DNA of 64,000 bases from Castanea sativa (GCF_040712315.1 NC_134015.1:56683964-56747963); one strand, 5' to 3'. Shown: positions 1 through 14,211, numbered from the stretch's first letter. The notes: generated from the letters alone by a model not told the origin. Program-made: numbers and translations.

Positions 1-144
1 AAAAGGTTAACTATAAAATGACAAAATGAAGACAAAATAAAATGAGTGAATCTCATTCCATTATACTCTATACAAAAATTAATAAGAACTCAGTAATAAC
101 AAAATCAACATGGACGAAACTGTTATTGGACTAGGGGGCCAATG

Positions 145-167
145 CCCCCCCCCCCCCCCCCCCCCCC
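145..167. repeat. poly-C homopolymer, 23 bases
   Basis: An uninterrupted run of 23 C follows the text ggccaatg and precedes an AT-rich stretch. The length should be treated as uncertain, because homopolymers of this size are often miscounted by sequencing. Confidence 0.9.
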
Positions 168-663
168 AATTTTTTTTAAATATTACTATATTAATAAATA
201 CTAATTTTAGCAATTTTGTTTAATAAAATTACACTTTGCCCCCCGTTAATAATGCCATCAATTCTTTTGAAAGTAATGTTATAGCTAAAAACGTTTTTAC
301 AACGTTTATACAAACTATTAAGGTAGTAAATTCTTATTGATTTGTACACTTGCATCACTTTTTATTTATCAATAACTATTCATCACATTAGTAATTTGTA
401 AATTTTTTGTATTTTTAGCATTTTTCACCTTTTAGAGGACATAAAAAATTATTAGATTAAATCTAAAACAAAATATACAAGCCCAAAAAAATTAGCCCAG
501 TAACAAAAATTACCAATAATAAAACTAAAAAAATTAAGCCCAATCAATCTATTTTACCCCAAACAAACTACTTGGCCGTTCAAAAAATTTTAAACAAAAA
601 TCCTTAGTAGTAAAGCAATAGACTCAAAGGTCGGAGCTACCGCACACAACTAGCAACAAAGTT

Positions 664-912
664 GGCCCCCCCTAACTCTAAGTCTTGGCTCTGTCTTTGG
701 ATATAAATACATCAAAGTTAATTCATATCCCTCATATTGTTTGATTGTTGATATACATATTTTGCAATTGTGATTCAACATAACAGTCAATAGCAAATGA
801 TTCATGAGTCATGAAAATTTGTGGTGGAACCAAATTTTTTGTTCTATGTACAAACACATGTACTTAAAACCAGCGGCGGAGTCAAGATTTGAGTTAAGGG
901 AAGGCAAAATTT
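664..912. repeat. Imperfect inverted repeat, transposon remnant
   Basis: The text at 664-700 (a C run, then taactctaagtcttggctc) resembles the reverse complement of 870-912 (cggcggagtcaagatttgag with a purine-rich end). A third relative lies in the first intron of the TNL gene near 35925-35955 (a C run, then ctaaactaaaatcttggct). Similar ends recur in plant genomes as dispersed repeat termini. No target duplication was found, so the class is unknown. Confidence 0.35.
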
Positions 913-1714
913 ATATATGATATATGCACATCATGTAAATATATAATATTGGAAACCAATTTGAAAATTATTCATTTGGATATGAAGTGATATTTTAATG
1001 TAATTATGTAAACATCTTCGCAAAAAGAAAGCATATTCAATTTATCTAGTAAATTAATGTTATATTTGATTTTTTACACACAAATTTGTATAAAGTTGAG
1101 TAAATTATTGCAAAAAATTGAGATCATATTATCATTTTTAGACTATCTTAAAGCAAAAAATAATGTTTTGTTTCCCTAATATGTTGTATATATATTTAGT
1201 TTCTAAACCGCAATAGAAATGGACTATTTTTAAAATTTAATATATAATTAACTATATGAACAAAAAATTTTCACAAAAGAAAAAGTTTAAAAAGTTAAAT
1301 ATTATAATAGCCAAGTACAGTGGGGTTTTTTCAAGGTTCATGATGGATTGTGGCTTTCCAAGCGGTGCACTTTGCTTTCCACATTAGTATGCAAGAGCGC
1401 ATTTTTGAAGGGATTGATTAGGGCCTTATGCTAAGGTACAGTAGGTGTCATTCAAACTTATGTGTAACGCATGCTAGTGGAGACTTGTAGTTGTTTATTG
1501 GTTCATTTAGAAGGTGGAGTTTGTAAAGATTTGTCACTGTGGAAGTTTTGTCAAAATAAATTTGACACTCAAAAGAGAATTATTTTGTTAAATACTTTGT
1601 GATAAATCTCACCAAACTCGAATAGAGTACACAAAAAAATTATCAATAAATAGAAGCTTTTATTGATACTTAATACTTTACACATAGTTTGCTACACACA
1701 CCACACTATTTCTG

Positions 1715-3150
1715 TCACGACCCAAACCTGTACTTCAGAATTTAGAGCATGACCGGCATGTTAATATCAAATTTACCTCAATACTAACACAAACCAACCT
1801 AAACAAAAGGTGCTTATCAAGAATTGTTTTCTGTATACCTACTTATAATCTTGCATAAAATAATTCTTGATACTTATTTTCTTAACAAAAATGTGAAAAC
1901 CTTGAAAATTCATTTCATTTGAACTTTGCAAGATTGCCACTTGGCTGAAACTTCAGGTATTCGTGCAAATATTACATAGCTAAACATTTAGTAAAAACTC
2001 TTATTTACAAACTTAACCCCAAAGACATACAATTGAGGTTCAAACCAAACTAAAGTTCAGAATTACATCTGTGCTCAAAATATCAAGTACATCTTGATTC
2101 CTCTTATATAACAAAAGAGCTAAACTACTATACAAAAAAAAAAAAAAAAGACTATACAATCTAAGCAAAAGAGAATCACAGAATCTTGCCACCTCTAATA
2201 CTCTCACAGCTTCCAGGAAAAACCTGTGCACTGAAATATAATAGGATGAACTGCGAAGCTCAATAAGGTTTTTAAGCTCCATGGGCTTTTGATAAGAATG
2301 AATGTAAATCAAATATTTTATGAACATGCCAACTTTGATAAAATAGCCTTCATACTATTCATATTGTTCTTAAATTAACTTATGACATTTCAAATGAAAA
2401 TACTTCATTTTCCTTTCATATAATAATAAAAGAACATGATAAGGAACTTAAACAAAATTCAACATACTTTTCTTATCATCATACTTTTCTTATAACTTCC
2501 AAATAGCTTAATGGCTCTTTTATAATACATATTAGTTAGTCCAATTGTAAGTCTGTCATAACTTTGGGAGGCTTCCAGCACTTAGTGCCAGGCATCCAAC
2601 ATTCCCCACAATGCTAGGTAATTCCAGAATCATATCATAATACATACTTTCAACCATGGGGGTAGGTTGACATCCTCTACAAGTTGGCGGTTACCAACAA
2701 GGGCAGGTATAGCAGAGCCAGTCCCATTTTTAATGGCTAAACAGAATCTCCGTGTAAATACCAGTACTGTAACCCCTACTGACTGAGTTTAGATCATGAA
2801 AATGAAATAACTAAAAACTATATTTTTTAGATACTATACTTTTATATAACTATTTCATAACAGTAGCATATCCAATTCTTTCTTTAAATATTACGTTCAT
2901 GATATGAGTAATAGCATCAATATGCTAAAATTATCATATATATAGGATTCAATAAGTCACGAACATAAATCTTTACTTAAATCATGCTTATATGTAATAT
3001 CTCTAATTAAAATGTTTTAATGCATTATAGTTTTCTAAATAGTCTTTATACTTATCAAACGCACATGTCACAAATCCCTAACCTGAAAACAGAAGACGCG
3101 AGAGATTTGTACCAGAGGAGCTCAAGTGTCCGTGTTCTCGTTTTCGTCAC
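1715..3150. mobile_element. Possible LTR-retrotransposon remnant
   Basis: The segment starts near ctgtcacgacccaaacc and contains stretches I associate with dispersed plant LTR elements (for example near 2640-2700, with caaccatgggggtaggttg). It ends near a gacgaaaacgag-like motif read on the minus strand at about 3130-3150. There is no long reading frame and no matched terminal repeat in this window. The call rests on style alone, so confidence is low. Confidence 0.3.
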
Positions 3151-4065
3151 CTAAATGAAAAATCAAAACTTATTACTAACAACTCTTCCTAAAAATATAA
3201 ACTTATACCTCAAACACAACCTAACTCTCAACTTAGTAAAATCTTAATTCCCTTCACATAGAGTTTCCCCAAAAATAAGGTACAATCATCAAACTCATAA
3301 CATACCAAAACACAGAGAAACCAAGCCATAAAAATTCATATATGATCTAAACATACCAAAAGATAAGCACATTAAATTATAGCTCAAAAAATTTAACCTA
3401 ACTTCAAAATTAAATCCACAAAATCAGAGTTATCCTACACTATTTACTGCTCATTCCAGCAACAAATTCCCCATTTTTAAAATACGAATGGGCTGTCAAA
3501 ACACATGCAATTGTCATGAAATTTTACAGAGGTACTCCCCTGTATGTCTAATATATACCATATAAATTTCAAAGTCAAAGCATAAAATCATAATTTATTA
3601 TAAATTGTGCAAGGCAACGTGCTCAAATCTGTCCTGACAGAAATATATGCAACTTAGAAATTAAACCATTATTTTTGTATTAATCCAAATGCAGTGAGAC
3701 CACTTCCATGACAACCATATGTGTCTTAGGATTCATAAAAACTACTCTTAGAATCCTAATTCATAGCAAATGATTTAATACATAATTTTCTTGTGGTGAA
3801 CGTCAAATCTGTCACAGTGACAGCTTCAGTGCATGTTGATACAAAATTCATCAACTAAATGCAAATGGTCTTCAATTCATTTGGGTATTTTTGTACCAAT
3901 ACAATAAACATTAAAATAACTTATTAAGCATCCAATAGACCATAATTAATTAGCCTCCCCCGTTATTAATTAGCATTCTTCACAATTTCTCCATACTTTG
4001 GTTGTAGTCACACATGCAAACATTTCTCCGCACTTGCTTAAAACATGTCTTTAATTAATACGATG

Positions 4066-4133
<68 letters not shown>

Positions 4134-4936
4134 TATTGTTTCTTCATATATAAGAAAAATTCGTGAAGTCCATTTTATATAAACCAAGAAAAATATTTTC
4201 TTTTATTAGGTCATGTATAATTATTCTTTAAATTATATTAATCATAATTAATATTAATTTCTTAAACATTTTAAATAAATGTTTTTTGTTAAATAAACTA
4301 AAAATTACATGTTAGAGTAGAACAATAGTTTTAGATAAAATAAAATGTGTAAAAATGAATTAATTTTAGATGGATTAATTAATTAAATAATAAATGTACT
4401 TCATATGCCTTAACATATATAGTATAATGTAATTGATCAAGAAACAACACATGTAATGTCATGTATAAGATAAATATATAATAGTAAATCTAAATGAAAA
4501 ACTTTTCTTTTGTTTACGGAGGATAAAGTAGAGTATATCCCATGGTTTTGAACCATAAAAATCATAGCTTCTTTTCTTTAAATGGGAAAAAAAAATCCGT
4601 ATATTCATACACTTGCTAGCTCTCTAGACGCATAATGAAAAATAGTTTCTTTTGGGGAACAAAGGAGTTTTATTACATGGATTTACTTATATATTTTTAT
4701 GAACATATATATAAATGCTTCTGAAGTCAGAGTTATATATGACAAAAAATTAAAAATTAATGAAAATAAAAGAGACAATAATACTTTAAATGAGTGTTTG
4801 TACATTTCTTAATATGAAGGGAGTCCTTTAATGAAATTTATATATAATTTAAAAGTTTTATTAATAAAAAATAGGGGGAGGGTAAGAAATTGCCCTGGCA
4901 TGCCTCCTTTTACCCAGTGACAATCACTGAATGCAG
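3151..4936. other. Intergenic, upstream of the receptor kinase
   Basis: AT-rich DNA without a recognisable gene. A TA microsatellite lies at 4069-4130. No lectin, S-locus or PAN domain coding sequence, as expected upstream of the kinase gene at 4937, could be found in any frame. Confidence 0.6.
4069..4130. repeat. TA microsatellite
   Basis: About 31 uninterrupted TA units. Confidence 0.95.
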
Positions 4937-6652
<1,716 letters not shown>

Positions 6653-7659
6653 AGGCATTATTGTATAATAACTATATACTTATGAGTATGTTAATGCTGC
6701 TTTTTTGATAATTATCCATTAAATAGTTCTAATGAACTAATTATTTTTATTAAATATTTATTACAATACATACACAAATCCAAATAAATAATTACTGAAA
6801 TTTCTGTTTTATCACATAGATTCCCTTAATACAGACACAAAGGAATTTTTATTAAATTTGATTGTGAAAGTTGACATTAAAGGAGGTTGCACAATTCCAT
6901 ACCAAAAAATTAAATAAAATCCCTTTAACTACGCAACTTTTGTGAGGGTTGCACAAAGCCGTTTCCAAAATATCTTTTTGAGAATAAAAGATTGCCATCA
7001 AATGTGGATCTAAAAAAATTATATCTAGAAGACTAGACCCGTTAACCCACCCGAACAAAAAAAAAAAAAAAAAAAGGTATGGATTGTATTTTTATTGGAT
7101 CATAAAAAATGGGTTGACCTGAACTCGAGTATGCTGGATCGGGTCAAAACCTATGTGTTGACCAAATTTTCAACACACTTTTCATTTTGAGTTGTTATTA
7201 TCAATTCTAAATTTATACCAACTTCATTTTCTATTTTCTCATTTTTTTTCTCAACTAAACAAATGAGTTTTCATCTTTCTACTTTCCAATCCTCCCAACC
7301 AATTAGATCTCTTTTATTATTCCACTTATTTATTCCTTCCCTATTTTTTAAATGTTAAAGTCAAATAGAGAAGACAGAAAGAAAGAAAGTACAAGATAGA
7401 GAATAAAAAAGAAAAAAAATATATATGCATGTTGCTAGCATATATACATAAGCACTCAAGTGACATGATTTTGTTTGTTTGTTTTTTTTTTTTTTGGGTT
7501 GCATATTTGCTCACAGGTTGTTGGTATTTTTTACTTTTTTGTGCATTTTTGGCGAGTAGTGAATCTAGTGATACGTATTTTGCATTTTGAGCCCTCCAAG
7601 ATGGCCCTTTAATGTGACGGAATGAACCCGGAATGAAGCTAGGACTTGGGTTGTGGGGT

Positions 7660-7800
7660 TTTTTAGCAGAGCTTTGGGCCCCTTGAGATGGCCTTTTAAT
7701 TGTAATTTTGCTATTGTTGAAGTAAACATAGATGCTAAAGTTATTGTTGATGTCTTAGCTAGCCCATACTGATTAGGTGAAGAAGAAGCACAGCTACAAG
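7660..7800 (+). pseudogene. RNase H (RVT_3-type) remnant
   Basis: Reading across small frame breaks gives AELWA-like text, then VEVNIDAKVIVDVLASPY followed by a stop. This matches the conserved core of the plant RNase H-like domain attached to LINE-type reverse transcriptases, where the aspartate of the (D/N)AK motif follows a hydrophobic strand. It is short, frameshifted and has no neighbouring reverse transcriptase, so it is retroelement debris. Two further remnants of the same domain occur at 14502-14693 and 16905-17050. Confidence 0.55.
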
Positions 7801-8843
7801 TCAATTCTCTTTCGTATATATACAAAATACAAGTCGTTTATACTGTATATTTTCTGTTATATTGATTTGGTGCCAGATGTATGTAGATTATTGGTTAATT
7901 CTTTTCAGTCTGTTTCTAGTTACTTACATTAATGCATATGTGAAAGTGAAATCATTTTCTCTCTTTTCTCGGTTCACCATATATTGTTGAACTCCAAGCA
8001 TTCCACAATAGCTCAAACAAACTTCAAGGTTTTCTAACATAGATTTTTTAAAATATTGATCTCTTCGTGTTTTTGGGAGTTTCTAAAACGACATCTAAAG
8101 TTCAAATTTTCCGTCCCTAACCATCTGAGAGGCACAAAAATGTTTAAATTCAAAGTAGAGAGTTCACAATTTACTTATAAACAAGAAAAACAAAAAACAA
8201 AAAAATCGTGTAGATAATTTTTGTCAAAGTCTACACCAATCTATGACAAGAGCATGTAAATTTTTATTAGATACCTCCTCCTTTCATTGACAGCTTTCAA
8301 ACATTAGTTTTTCAAACAAAGATTTATGTGTCCTTTTACCATTCCACCTTTGCCAAATTTTATTTTCACTTTCCGCCTTCTTTCCGCTCTTTTTCTACAT
8401 TTCTTCTAGCAAATAAGGAATCAACGGAGCTATTGGAGCATTTTAATAATAAATAATTAAAATGAATAAATGTTACAGCATAAATGTAAAGATGTGGGAG
8501 TGAATATGGAAAATGAGGAGTTAGTGAAAATGTTTAATCCCACATTGAAAATGAGATAGACTATTTTATTTTTTTTAATTATGGTGATTAATAAGCTAAC
8601 ATAAATTGTCTCAGATATTGGGCTAAATAGAAGTATTTTTCTCTTTAAATTAATAAAATTGAAAAATATTATTCAGTTTCTCTTTGTGTTATTTGCACAT
8701 TTCCCAAACAAAGAGAGATTCTCAATAACTTCAACTAGTAAATAATATTACAAGGAAAAAAAAAAAAAAAAAACCCTCTAATGAAAACAATCTCCAAAGT
8801 ACAAACAAACTTCCGAGCATTACTTAATAGCTGTAGCATTAAT

Positions 8844-8983
8844 ACTCCACTAATAAAAATTTACCACGTGTTCATCTAATTAATTAAATACTACTATTAA
8901 TTAATAACAGTAGCATTAATAAGTCAATAATGATAGTATTTAATTAATTAAGTAAATACGTGGTAAATTTTTATTGGTGGAGT
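8844..8983. repeat. Foldback inverted repeat with about 50-base arms
   Basis: The left arm begins actccactaataaaaat at 8844. The right arm, ending at 8983, is nearly its reverse complement (atttttattggtggagt). The arms include ttaccacg/cgtggtaa and the ttaattaaatact/agtatttaattaa blocks. The short centre has its own AT-rich repeats. This looks like a foldback MITE. The target duplication is not clear. Confidence 0.75.
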
Positions 8984-9799
8984 ATAGAGTGGAGTAGAAA
9001 AAATGAGACAGAAGATTTTGACTCACTTAATAGCTAGTGAACAAGTCTTTGCGAATCTACAAATTTCTGGTTACGTCAAATCTTCTTTCAGAGCTTCAAC
9101 GCTCAATCTGAACAATATTAGAATGAGGTGAGCTCAATAAGTATATCTATCTATAATATACACTGGAATAGGATCAAGTTAACTATTGGAAGTCTTTTTA
9201 TAAAGGAGATTATATATAAAGTAGATCATAATAGAGCTTACAACATATCAAACTATAAATTTATCAATGGAATAGTAACATGCTTAATAAATGATAGATA
9301 TTTACCGAGAAAATTGATTTAGAATACATATTTTTTGAATGATAGAACAAACTTTTGTTGGCAGAAACTATCATAATGGATAGAGACACAATAGACTCCC
9401 CCATTGGTTGGGGCACTAGACTCTTAAGGGCATAAATATATCATAAATAGACTCCCTATATACGGGTATACATACTTCAGCAAAAACAAATATACGGGTA
9501 TACATACTCCCTGATAGCGGCATATAGAGCATTGGTTTCAAAGGCCAATAAATTGAACCCTGTTGGCTATGATAAAATCACAAAACTTCCATCCAACATA
9601 TTCAAAAGACATGTCCAAAATTCTTAAATCATCAAATCAAGTGAAAATTCACAATTTCAATGTTACATCATTTAGAGCATCCACATCTCTTCAGCTAAAA
9701 TTTTGTAAAATGAAAAAAAGTACAACTTTTACATATTTTTTGCAAAAAATCACCCACATCAGTGGGTGTATAAAAGTGCAAAAACGTGAAAACCCTTAA

Positions 9800-9844
9800 A
9801 CGAGCTACAGTACCGTGTAAATATACACGAGTACTGTAGCTCGT
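9800..9844. repeat. Palindrome / hairpin
   Basis: acgagctacagtac pairs with gtactgtagctcgt around a short AT-rich centre that is itself partly palindromic (cgtgtaaatatacacg). It lies inside the Harbinger-like element. Confidence 0.85.
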
Positions 9845-10029
9845 GTATAGATTATTTTAATCATTTTCGTTGGCTCCATTTTTCCTCTCTCTACTCCGTT
9901 CTCAACGAACTCAACAAACTCAATATCAACACAGAGAAATTAACACAGAACAGATCCTCAGTAACAAACTCAGACATACATTTGCTCCAAAAAAAAAAAA
10001 AACACACAGATACACAAACTTTGGTCGGC

Positions 10030-10510
10030 GGAGCTGCGGATCGGAGCTGGGATTGGTGGTGCTGGGGATCGGAGATCGGAGCTGGGATTGGTGGTGCTGG
10101 GGATCGGAGATCGGAGCTGGGATCGGTGGTGCGTGGATCGGAGATCACGGCTGGGCTCGGCGTGGATCGGAGATCGCGTTGGGCTCGGCGGTGCGAGGAT
10201 CGGAGATCGCGCTGGGCTCGGCGGTGCGTGGATCGGAGATCGCGTTGGGCTCGGCGTGGATCGGAGATCACGCTGGGCTCGGCGTGGATCAGAGATCGCG
10301 CTGGGCTCGGCGTGGATCGGAGATCGCCGCTGGGCTCGGCGGTGCGAGGATCGGAGATCGCGCTGGGCTCGGCGTGGATCGGAGATCGCGCTGGGCTCGG
10401 CGTGGATCGGAGATCACGCTGGGCTCGGCGGTGCGAGGATCGGAGATCGCGCTGGGCTCGGCGTGGATCGGAGATCGCCGCTGGGCTCGGCGGTGCGAGA
10501 TCGGAGATCG
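10030..10510. repeat. GC-rich minisatellite, about 27-36-base units
   Basis: A unit of the form ggatcggagatcgcgctggg plus ctcggcg is repeated head to tail about fifteen times. A longer variant carries an extra ggtgcg(a/t)g. The first few units, to about 10125, are a different form built on gctgggattggtggt. GC content is far above the surrounding DNA. Several overlapping open frames run across it on both strands (up to about 237 codons), all low-complexity (WARRGSEI-like). I regard none of them as genes. Confidence 0.9.
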
Positions 10511-10801
10511 GAGCTGGAAAATGGGTAGAGAGAGAGAAAGAGAAATGAAGAGAAGGAGAGAGAGAGAGAGATGAATCAGAAATGAAGAGACGGATTACCA
10601 ACAAAATAAATAGTAGGCGCGCGCGTGTTAGTTGAGAGATATAATTAAAAAAAGTGAGAAAATTATTATTTAATTAATAGAGGTATTAGAATAGATGAAC
10701 TGATGTGGGTGATTTGTAAAAATGAATGTGTAAAATTTTAAAAGGAGGTTTTTTGTGTAAAATAGATGAAATTTTTAGCTGATCTGGTGTGGTTGCTCTT
10801 A

Positions 10802-12214
10802 CATGTCCTCACTATTAGACTTTGGATACTTGGTTCACAGAGTGCTTGATCCCAAGATATATAAAGGAAGTTTTTAAATAAGATTATCTTAAAATAATAT
10901 TATAAAATTTTCAAACAACATAATATAAGTTCATTGCCTTCACAATAAATTTGATATTAAAAACCTTGTAGACAGCTGAAAACTGATAAGCATATTATAA
11001 ACAATAAAACTTAGATACAGTACCTTATGCGTTGTATTTTAGATTTCCTTTCTAAAATTAAGCTATGCAGCTATTTTGAAAGAGACACTTAATGAAATTA
11101 AAACCACATTCTCTATTTTCCATGGTGTGAGAAAACCTAGTCTCTTCTCTTCCCCTTTTGTTGAACTCAAGGAGCAACTCTCACAAAATCTCTGGTTTCC
11201 AATATCCTGGGTTTCTATCAATACAGGTAAAATTTTGTTCTTTTCATTTTGTTATTGGTTTTCGTTTCTTAGTTTAGATTAGAGTGATCGAAATGATAGT
11301 GACACAATACGATTACCAAAGACTACCTAAGACAATGAACACGATGTCACATCAACAACATAATAAATTGTTAATGAGTGCTTGAGTGAGTCCTGTTAAT
11401 GAACCATTTTAAGAAAGTTTTAATATCACTTTATGAGAAGTATAAAAAGTAGTAAAAAATTTAATTGTTTTTCTTTTTCTTTTCCCATAAAAGTTACTAA
11501 AACTAGTTCATTAACAAATGCCCTCGAGGTATCTATTAACATGTTACATAAAAAATAAAAAATAAAAAAAATCCTCCCTTAACTTGAATGTTGTAGTCAA
11601 TCTAGCCACGTGGTTGAATTTGGTTGAAAGAACTTAATTTGTACCAAAGTTTTGCCCATTTATGAATTACTTTTTTGTTTCATGTCTAAAAAAGAATAAT
11701 AGTTTCTAAGATTTTGCAGTAAATTTTGTAGTAGGTGTAGAATCACTCTTTTGTTTTGTGTTGAAAATTTAGACACATCAATTTGTAAAGCTTGTAAGGT
11801 AAATTTTTTTGTAGTTGTACTATCGCTCAATTCATTTTTCATAATAGTTTGGATTATATTTTAGCATTTTCTTCATTGTGACCTTGTAATCATAGAATCT
11901 CATTTCCATGATCATGTCTAAGAAAGAATTTTATGAATGTCCTAGTTTGAGTGCCTATAGATTTCATGGTGATCCATAGTTACAAAAAGTGCTTTTATAT
12001 ACTACTGGCTTGATTGTTTGTTCATACATATATTACATCTAATTAGATGTATGATTAAACTCGGTAAAGTGAACTCATTTAACTCTGGCTGTGTTTATGC
12101 TTAATGCGATATATTTTGTTCATAACTGGCCCCAGCCCCCCCACCCCCCCAAAAAAAAAGACATCTCTAGTAAGTTTAAAAATTATTTAAACTTGAGTCA
12201 CTTCTATAGTTATA
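10802..12214. other. Intergenic, nothing recognised
   Basis: AT-rich DNA with short chance frames and a C/A run near 12133-12160. No gene or repeat boundary is supported. Confidence 0.6.
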
Positions 12215-12227
12215 TCTCTAGTACTAT

Positions 12228-12491
12228 TTAATGTTGTTACCCTCTCATTGAGCCACATCAGCAACCATGTCATTACCAACATTTTTTTTTGAATTTCTCT
12301 TATAATTTAAAACGCATTTCCTAAATTTTAAAATACTAATTATTATTATTATTATTATACTAAAAGCTAAGACGTAGTAATTAATGTTGATACCCTCTCA
12401 TTGAGCCACATCAGCAGCTATGTCATTACCAACATTTTTTTTGAATTTCTCTTATAATTTAAAACGCATTTCCTAAATTTTAAAATACTAA
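12228..12491. repeat. Two tandem copies of a Helitron 5'-end segment
   Basis: The text starting ttaatgttg and running through ccctctcattgagccac, tgtcattaccaac and aaaacgcatttcc is present at about 12228-12334 and again at about 12382-12491. A TTA microsatellite and the motif aaaagctaagacgt separate them. The second copy retains a longer leading part, so the first may be internally deleted. Confidence 0.8.
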
Positions 12492-12751
12492 TAAAAGAAA
12501 AATGATACCCAACTTTATCCCTATCATAAGCCCAATCTTTATAGCTTTAATTATTGACATGAATCTCATATTAATGATGACTAGCATCCCTATCGAAAAA
12601 TAAAATGATGACTAGCATGAAGCCCAACCTATATATTGTCCACCGTAAAGCCCAAACCCAACCGAATGGCCTTTAATTTTTAACAGCCTAAAACCCTTTC
12701 CCTCTCCCCCACCTTTTGCTTTTGCTTTACCCCTGTTTCACAGTTTCAAGC

Positions 12752-13078
12752 TTGCTAATGGCAGCATCTCTCTCTTCCAAAGACAGTTTCAGAGTTCAGA
12801 CTTCAGATTCATAATGCCAGGGCTCTCCCCCCTCTTCCTTCCTCCAGATGTTCAAGTCCTTTCAGTTGCTGCCGTTTCAGAAAAAACCAAAGGCAGGGTA
12901 TTTAACGCAAGGTGATTTTTTACGGTCTCCATGTATCTTTTAGTTTTGTTTTTAATTTATCCATTCTACTTATCTTTCAACCTTGCAGTGCCACAACTAC
13001 ACAATTGAAGAGCTCATCACCAAGAGCTTCAACAACGTCGTCTAGCAATCATATTGGCTAGATGAATATGGAGAAAGG
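12752..13078 (+). pseudogene. Exon-like fragments of an unidentified gene
   Basis: A pyrimidine-rich leader precedes an ATG (MAASLSSKDS). A stop follows soon after in that frame. Two exon-like blocks are separated by a segment with donor and acceptor character (gtgatttt near 12911 to ttgcag near 12989). The second block reads CHNYTIEELITKSF and ends at a possible donor (gaaaggtaca). Serine-rich N termini of this kind occur in plastid-targeted proteins, but I do not recognise the family. The likely origin is a gene fragment captured by the Helitron. Confidence 0.35.
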
Positions 13079-13764
13079 TACATCATGACAACAATACCTA
13101 ATCATTCTCCCTCTCTCTTTGGCATTGGAACATCCACGTTTCATTTTTTAATCCTTTTGGGTTTTCAATTCTGGCATATTTTTATTTTATTTAGTTTCTC
13201 AATTTTTGGAATTCTTTTTTTTTTTTTCTTTGGTTTCTTAATGCTGCACAAGTGTTTGAAGAAATGCTTAAACTGAACTTTGGATTGGATGTGTGGAACC
13301 CAATTGCTTGGTTTTCTTTTTAATGTTGTGGTTTTATTCAAGTATATGTATTTGAGATTGACCTATGGAAGCTCTACATATATATTTATATTGGTATATT
13401 CAATTTGTGTTTGCCAATTGAGTTTTTGTGTAGCCTTGGGTCCTTGCTATCTAATTGTAACTTTCTCTCCCTCAAAAGGCTGAAAACTTTGTTATATTGA
13501 GTAATTTGGGTTTTGTTTGAATGGTTTTCACTTTTTTTACAGGTAAACTTTGGCTTTGGGATTTTTTTTTAATTAAATTTTCTGCTAATAAAGCATATTT
13601 ACGCTCAAAAGTTGTTGGGTTAGTAAGTGAAGGGTTCTAGTGTTGATTAGCTTCTTATTTCTGGTTGTTAGGGTGCATATATTTTTTAGGAATTTGTAAG
13701 TTTTTGGTGTTTTGGCTGCTTTTTGTTTAGGTGAATTTCATGTAAGGTGTGGTTGAGATTTGTG

Positions 13765-13870
13765 ATAGAAATTGGATATGAAGTTGACCACAAAGCAATT
13801 CATGCCTTAAAATCAAAGCCACCATTTGGTATGGTTGTGCATATTCTACCTCCAATTCTTGGAGTACAGG
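13765..13870 (+). pseudogene. Exon-like fragment, unidentified
   Basis: An open stretch reads EVDHKAIHALKSKPP then FGMVVHILPPILGVQ. It ends exactly at a donor-like caggtaatg. The composition (charged then hydrophobic, no low complexity) looks like real protein. I cannot name the family. It may belong to the same captured gene as the block at 12752-13078. Confidence 0.35.
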
Positions 13871-13960
13871 TAATGTCCTCTTCAGACTTATCAATCTTTG
13901 AAGCCTATTTAGTTACGTGATAAATCATTTCATCTTGGGTCTTTCACATCTTAATTCCCT

Positions 13961-14170
13961 AGAACCATTATTTTCCATAAATTCAACCATTAGTGCAAAT
14001 TGTTCAATGTTGATTGGCTTTTGAAAGGTTAGGCCTAAGAAGTTTTCATGGGGAATTCAATTGTCGAGAACCATTATTTTCCATAAATTCAACCATTAGT
14101 GCAAATTGTTCAATGTTGATTGGCTTTTGAAAGGTTAGGCCTAAGAAGTTTTCACGGGGAATTCAATTGT
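13961..14170. repeat. 106-base tandem duplication
   Basis: Two adjacent, almost identical copies (13961-14066 and 14067-14170) begin agaaccattattttcc and end gaattcaattgt. The single clear difference (catgggg versus cacgggg) indicates a recent event. Confidence 0.95.
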
Positions 14171-14207
14171 AGACTTTGGTAAGTTGGGTCCATCAAATTA
14201 ACAAATC

Positions 14208-14211
<4 letters not shown>

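Larger units (their letters stand above)
1..1700. other. AT-rich intergenic DNA
   Basis: No coding region is supported here. The stretch is AT-rich with many short A and T runs. It contains a poly-C run (145-167) and a weak inverted pair (664-700 and 870-912), both described separately. Nothing else is recognised. Confidence 0.7.
6653..9671. other. Intergenic DNA between kinase and Harbinger-like element
   Basis: AT-rich, with poly-A at 7059-7075. It holds an RNase H remnant (about 7660-7800) and a foldback (8844-8983), listed separately. No intact gene was seen. Confidence 0.6.
9675..10798. mobile_element. PIF/Harbinger-like non-autonomous DNA transposon, 1.1 kb
   Basis: The left terminus reads gagcatccaca with tcagctaaaattt shortly after. 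The right terminus is its inverted counterpart (aaatttttagctga, then tgtggttgctc). Both ends are flanked by TTA (9672-9674 and 10799-10801), the three-base target duplication typical of PIF/Harbinger elements. A second conserved block, atcacccacatcagt, occurs in both arms in inverted orientation. No transposase is encoded. The interior carries a hairpin (9800-9844), a pyrimidine-rich leader-like stretch (9880-9990), a GC-rich tandem array (about 10030-10510) and a purine-rich tail. Open frames across the array are by-products of its periodicity. Confidence 0.75.

Noticed and set aside
9870..10604. Long overlapping open frames (146-237 codons) on both strands
   Set aside because: They span a tandem GC-rich repeat and are open only because the unit lacks stops. 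The proteins are repetitive and overlap each other in several frames.
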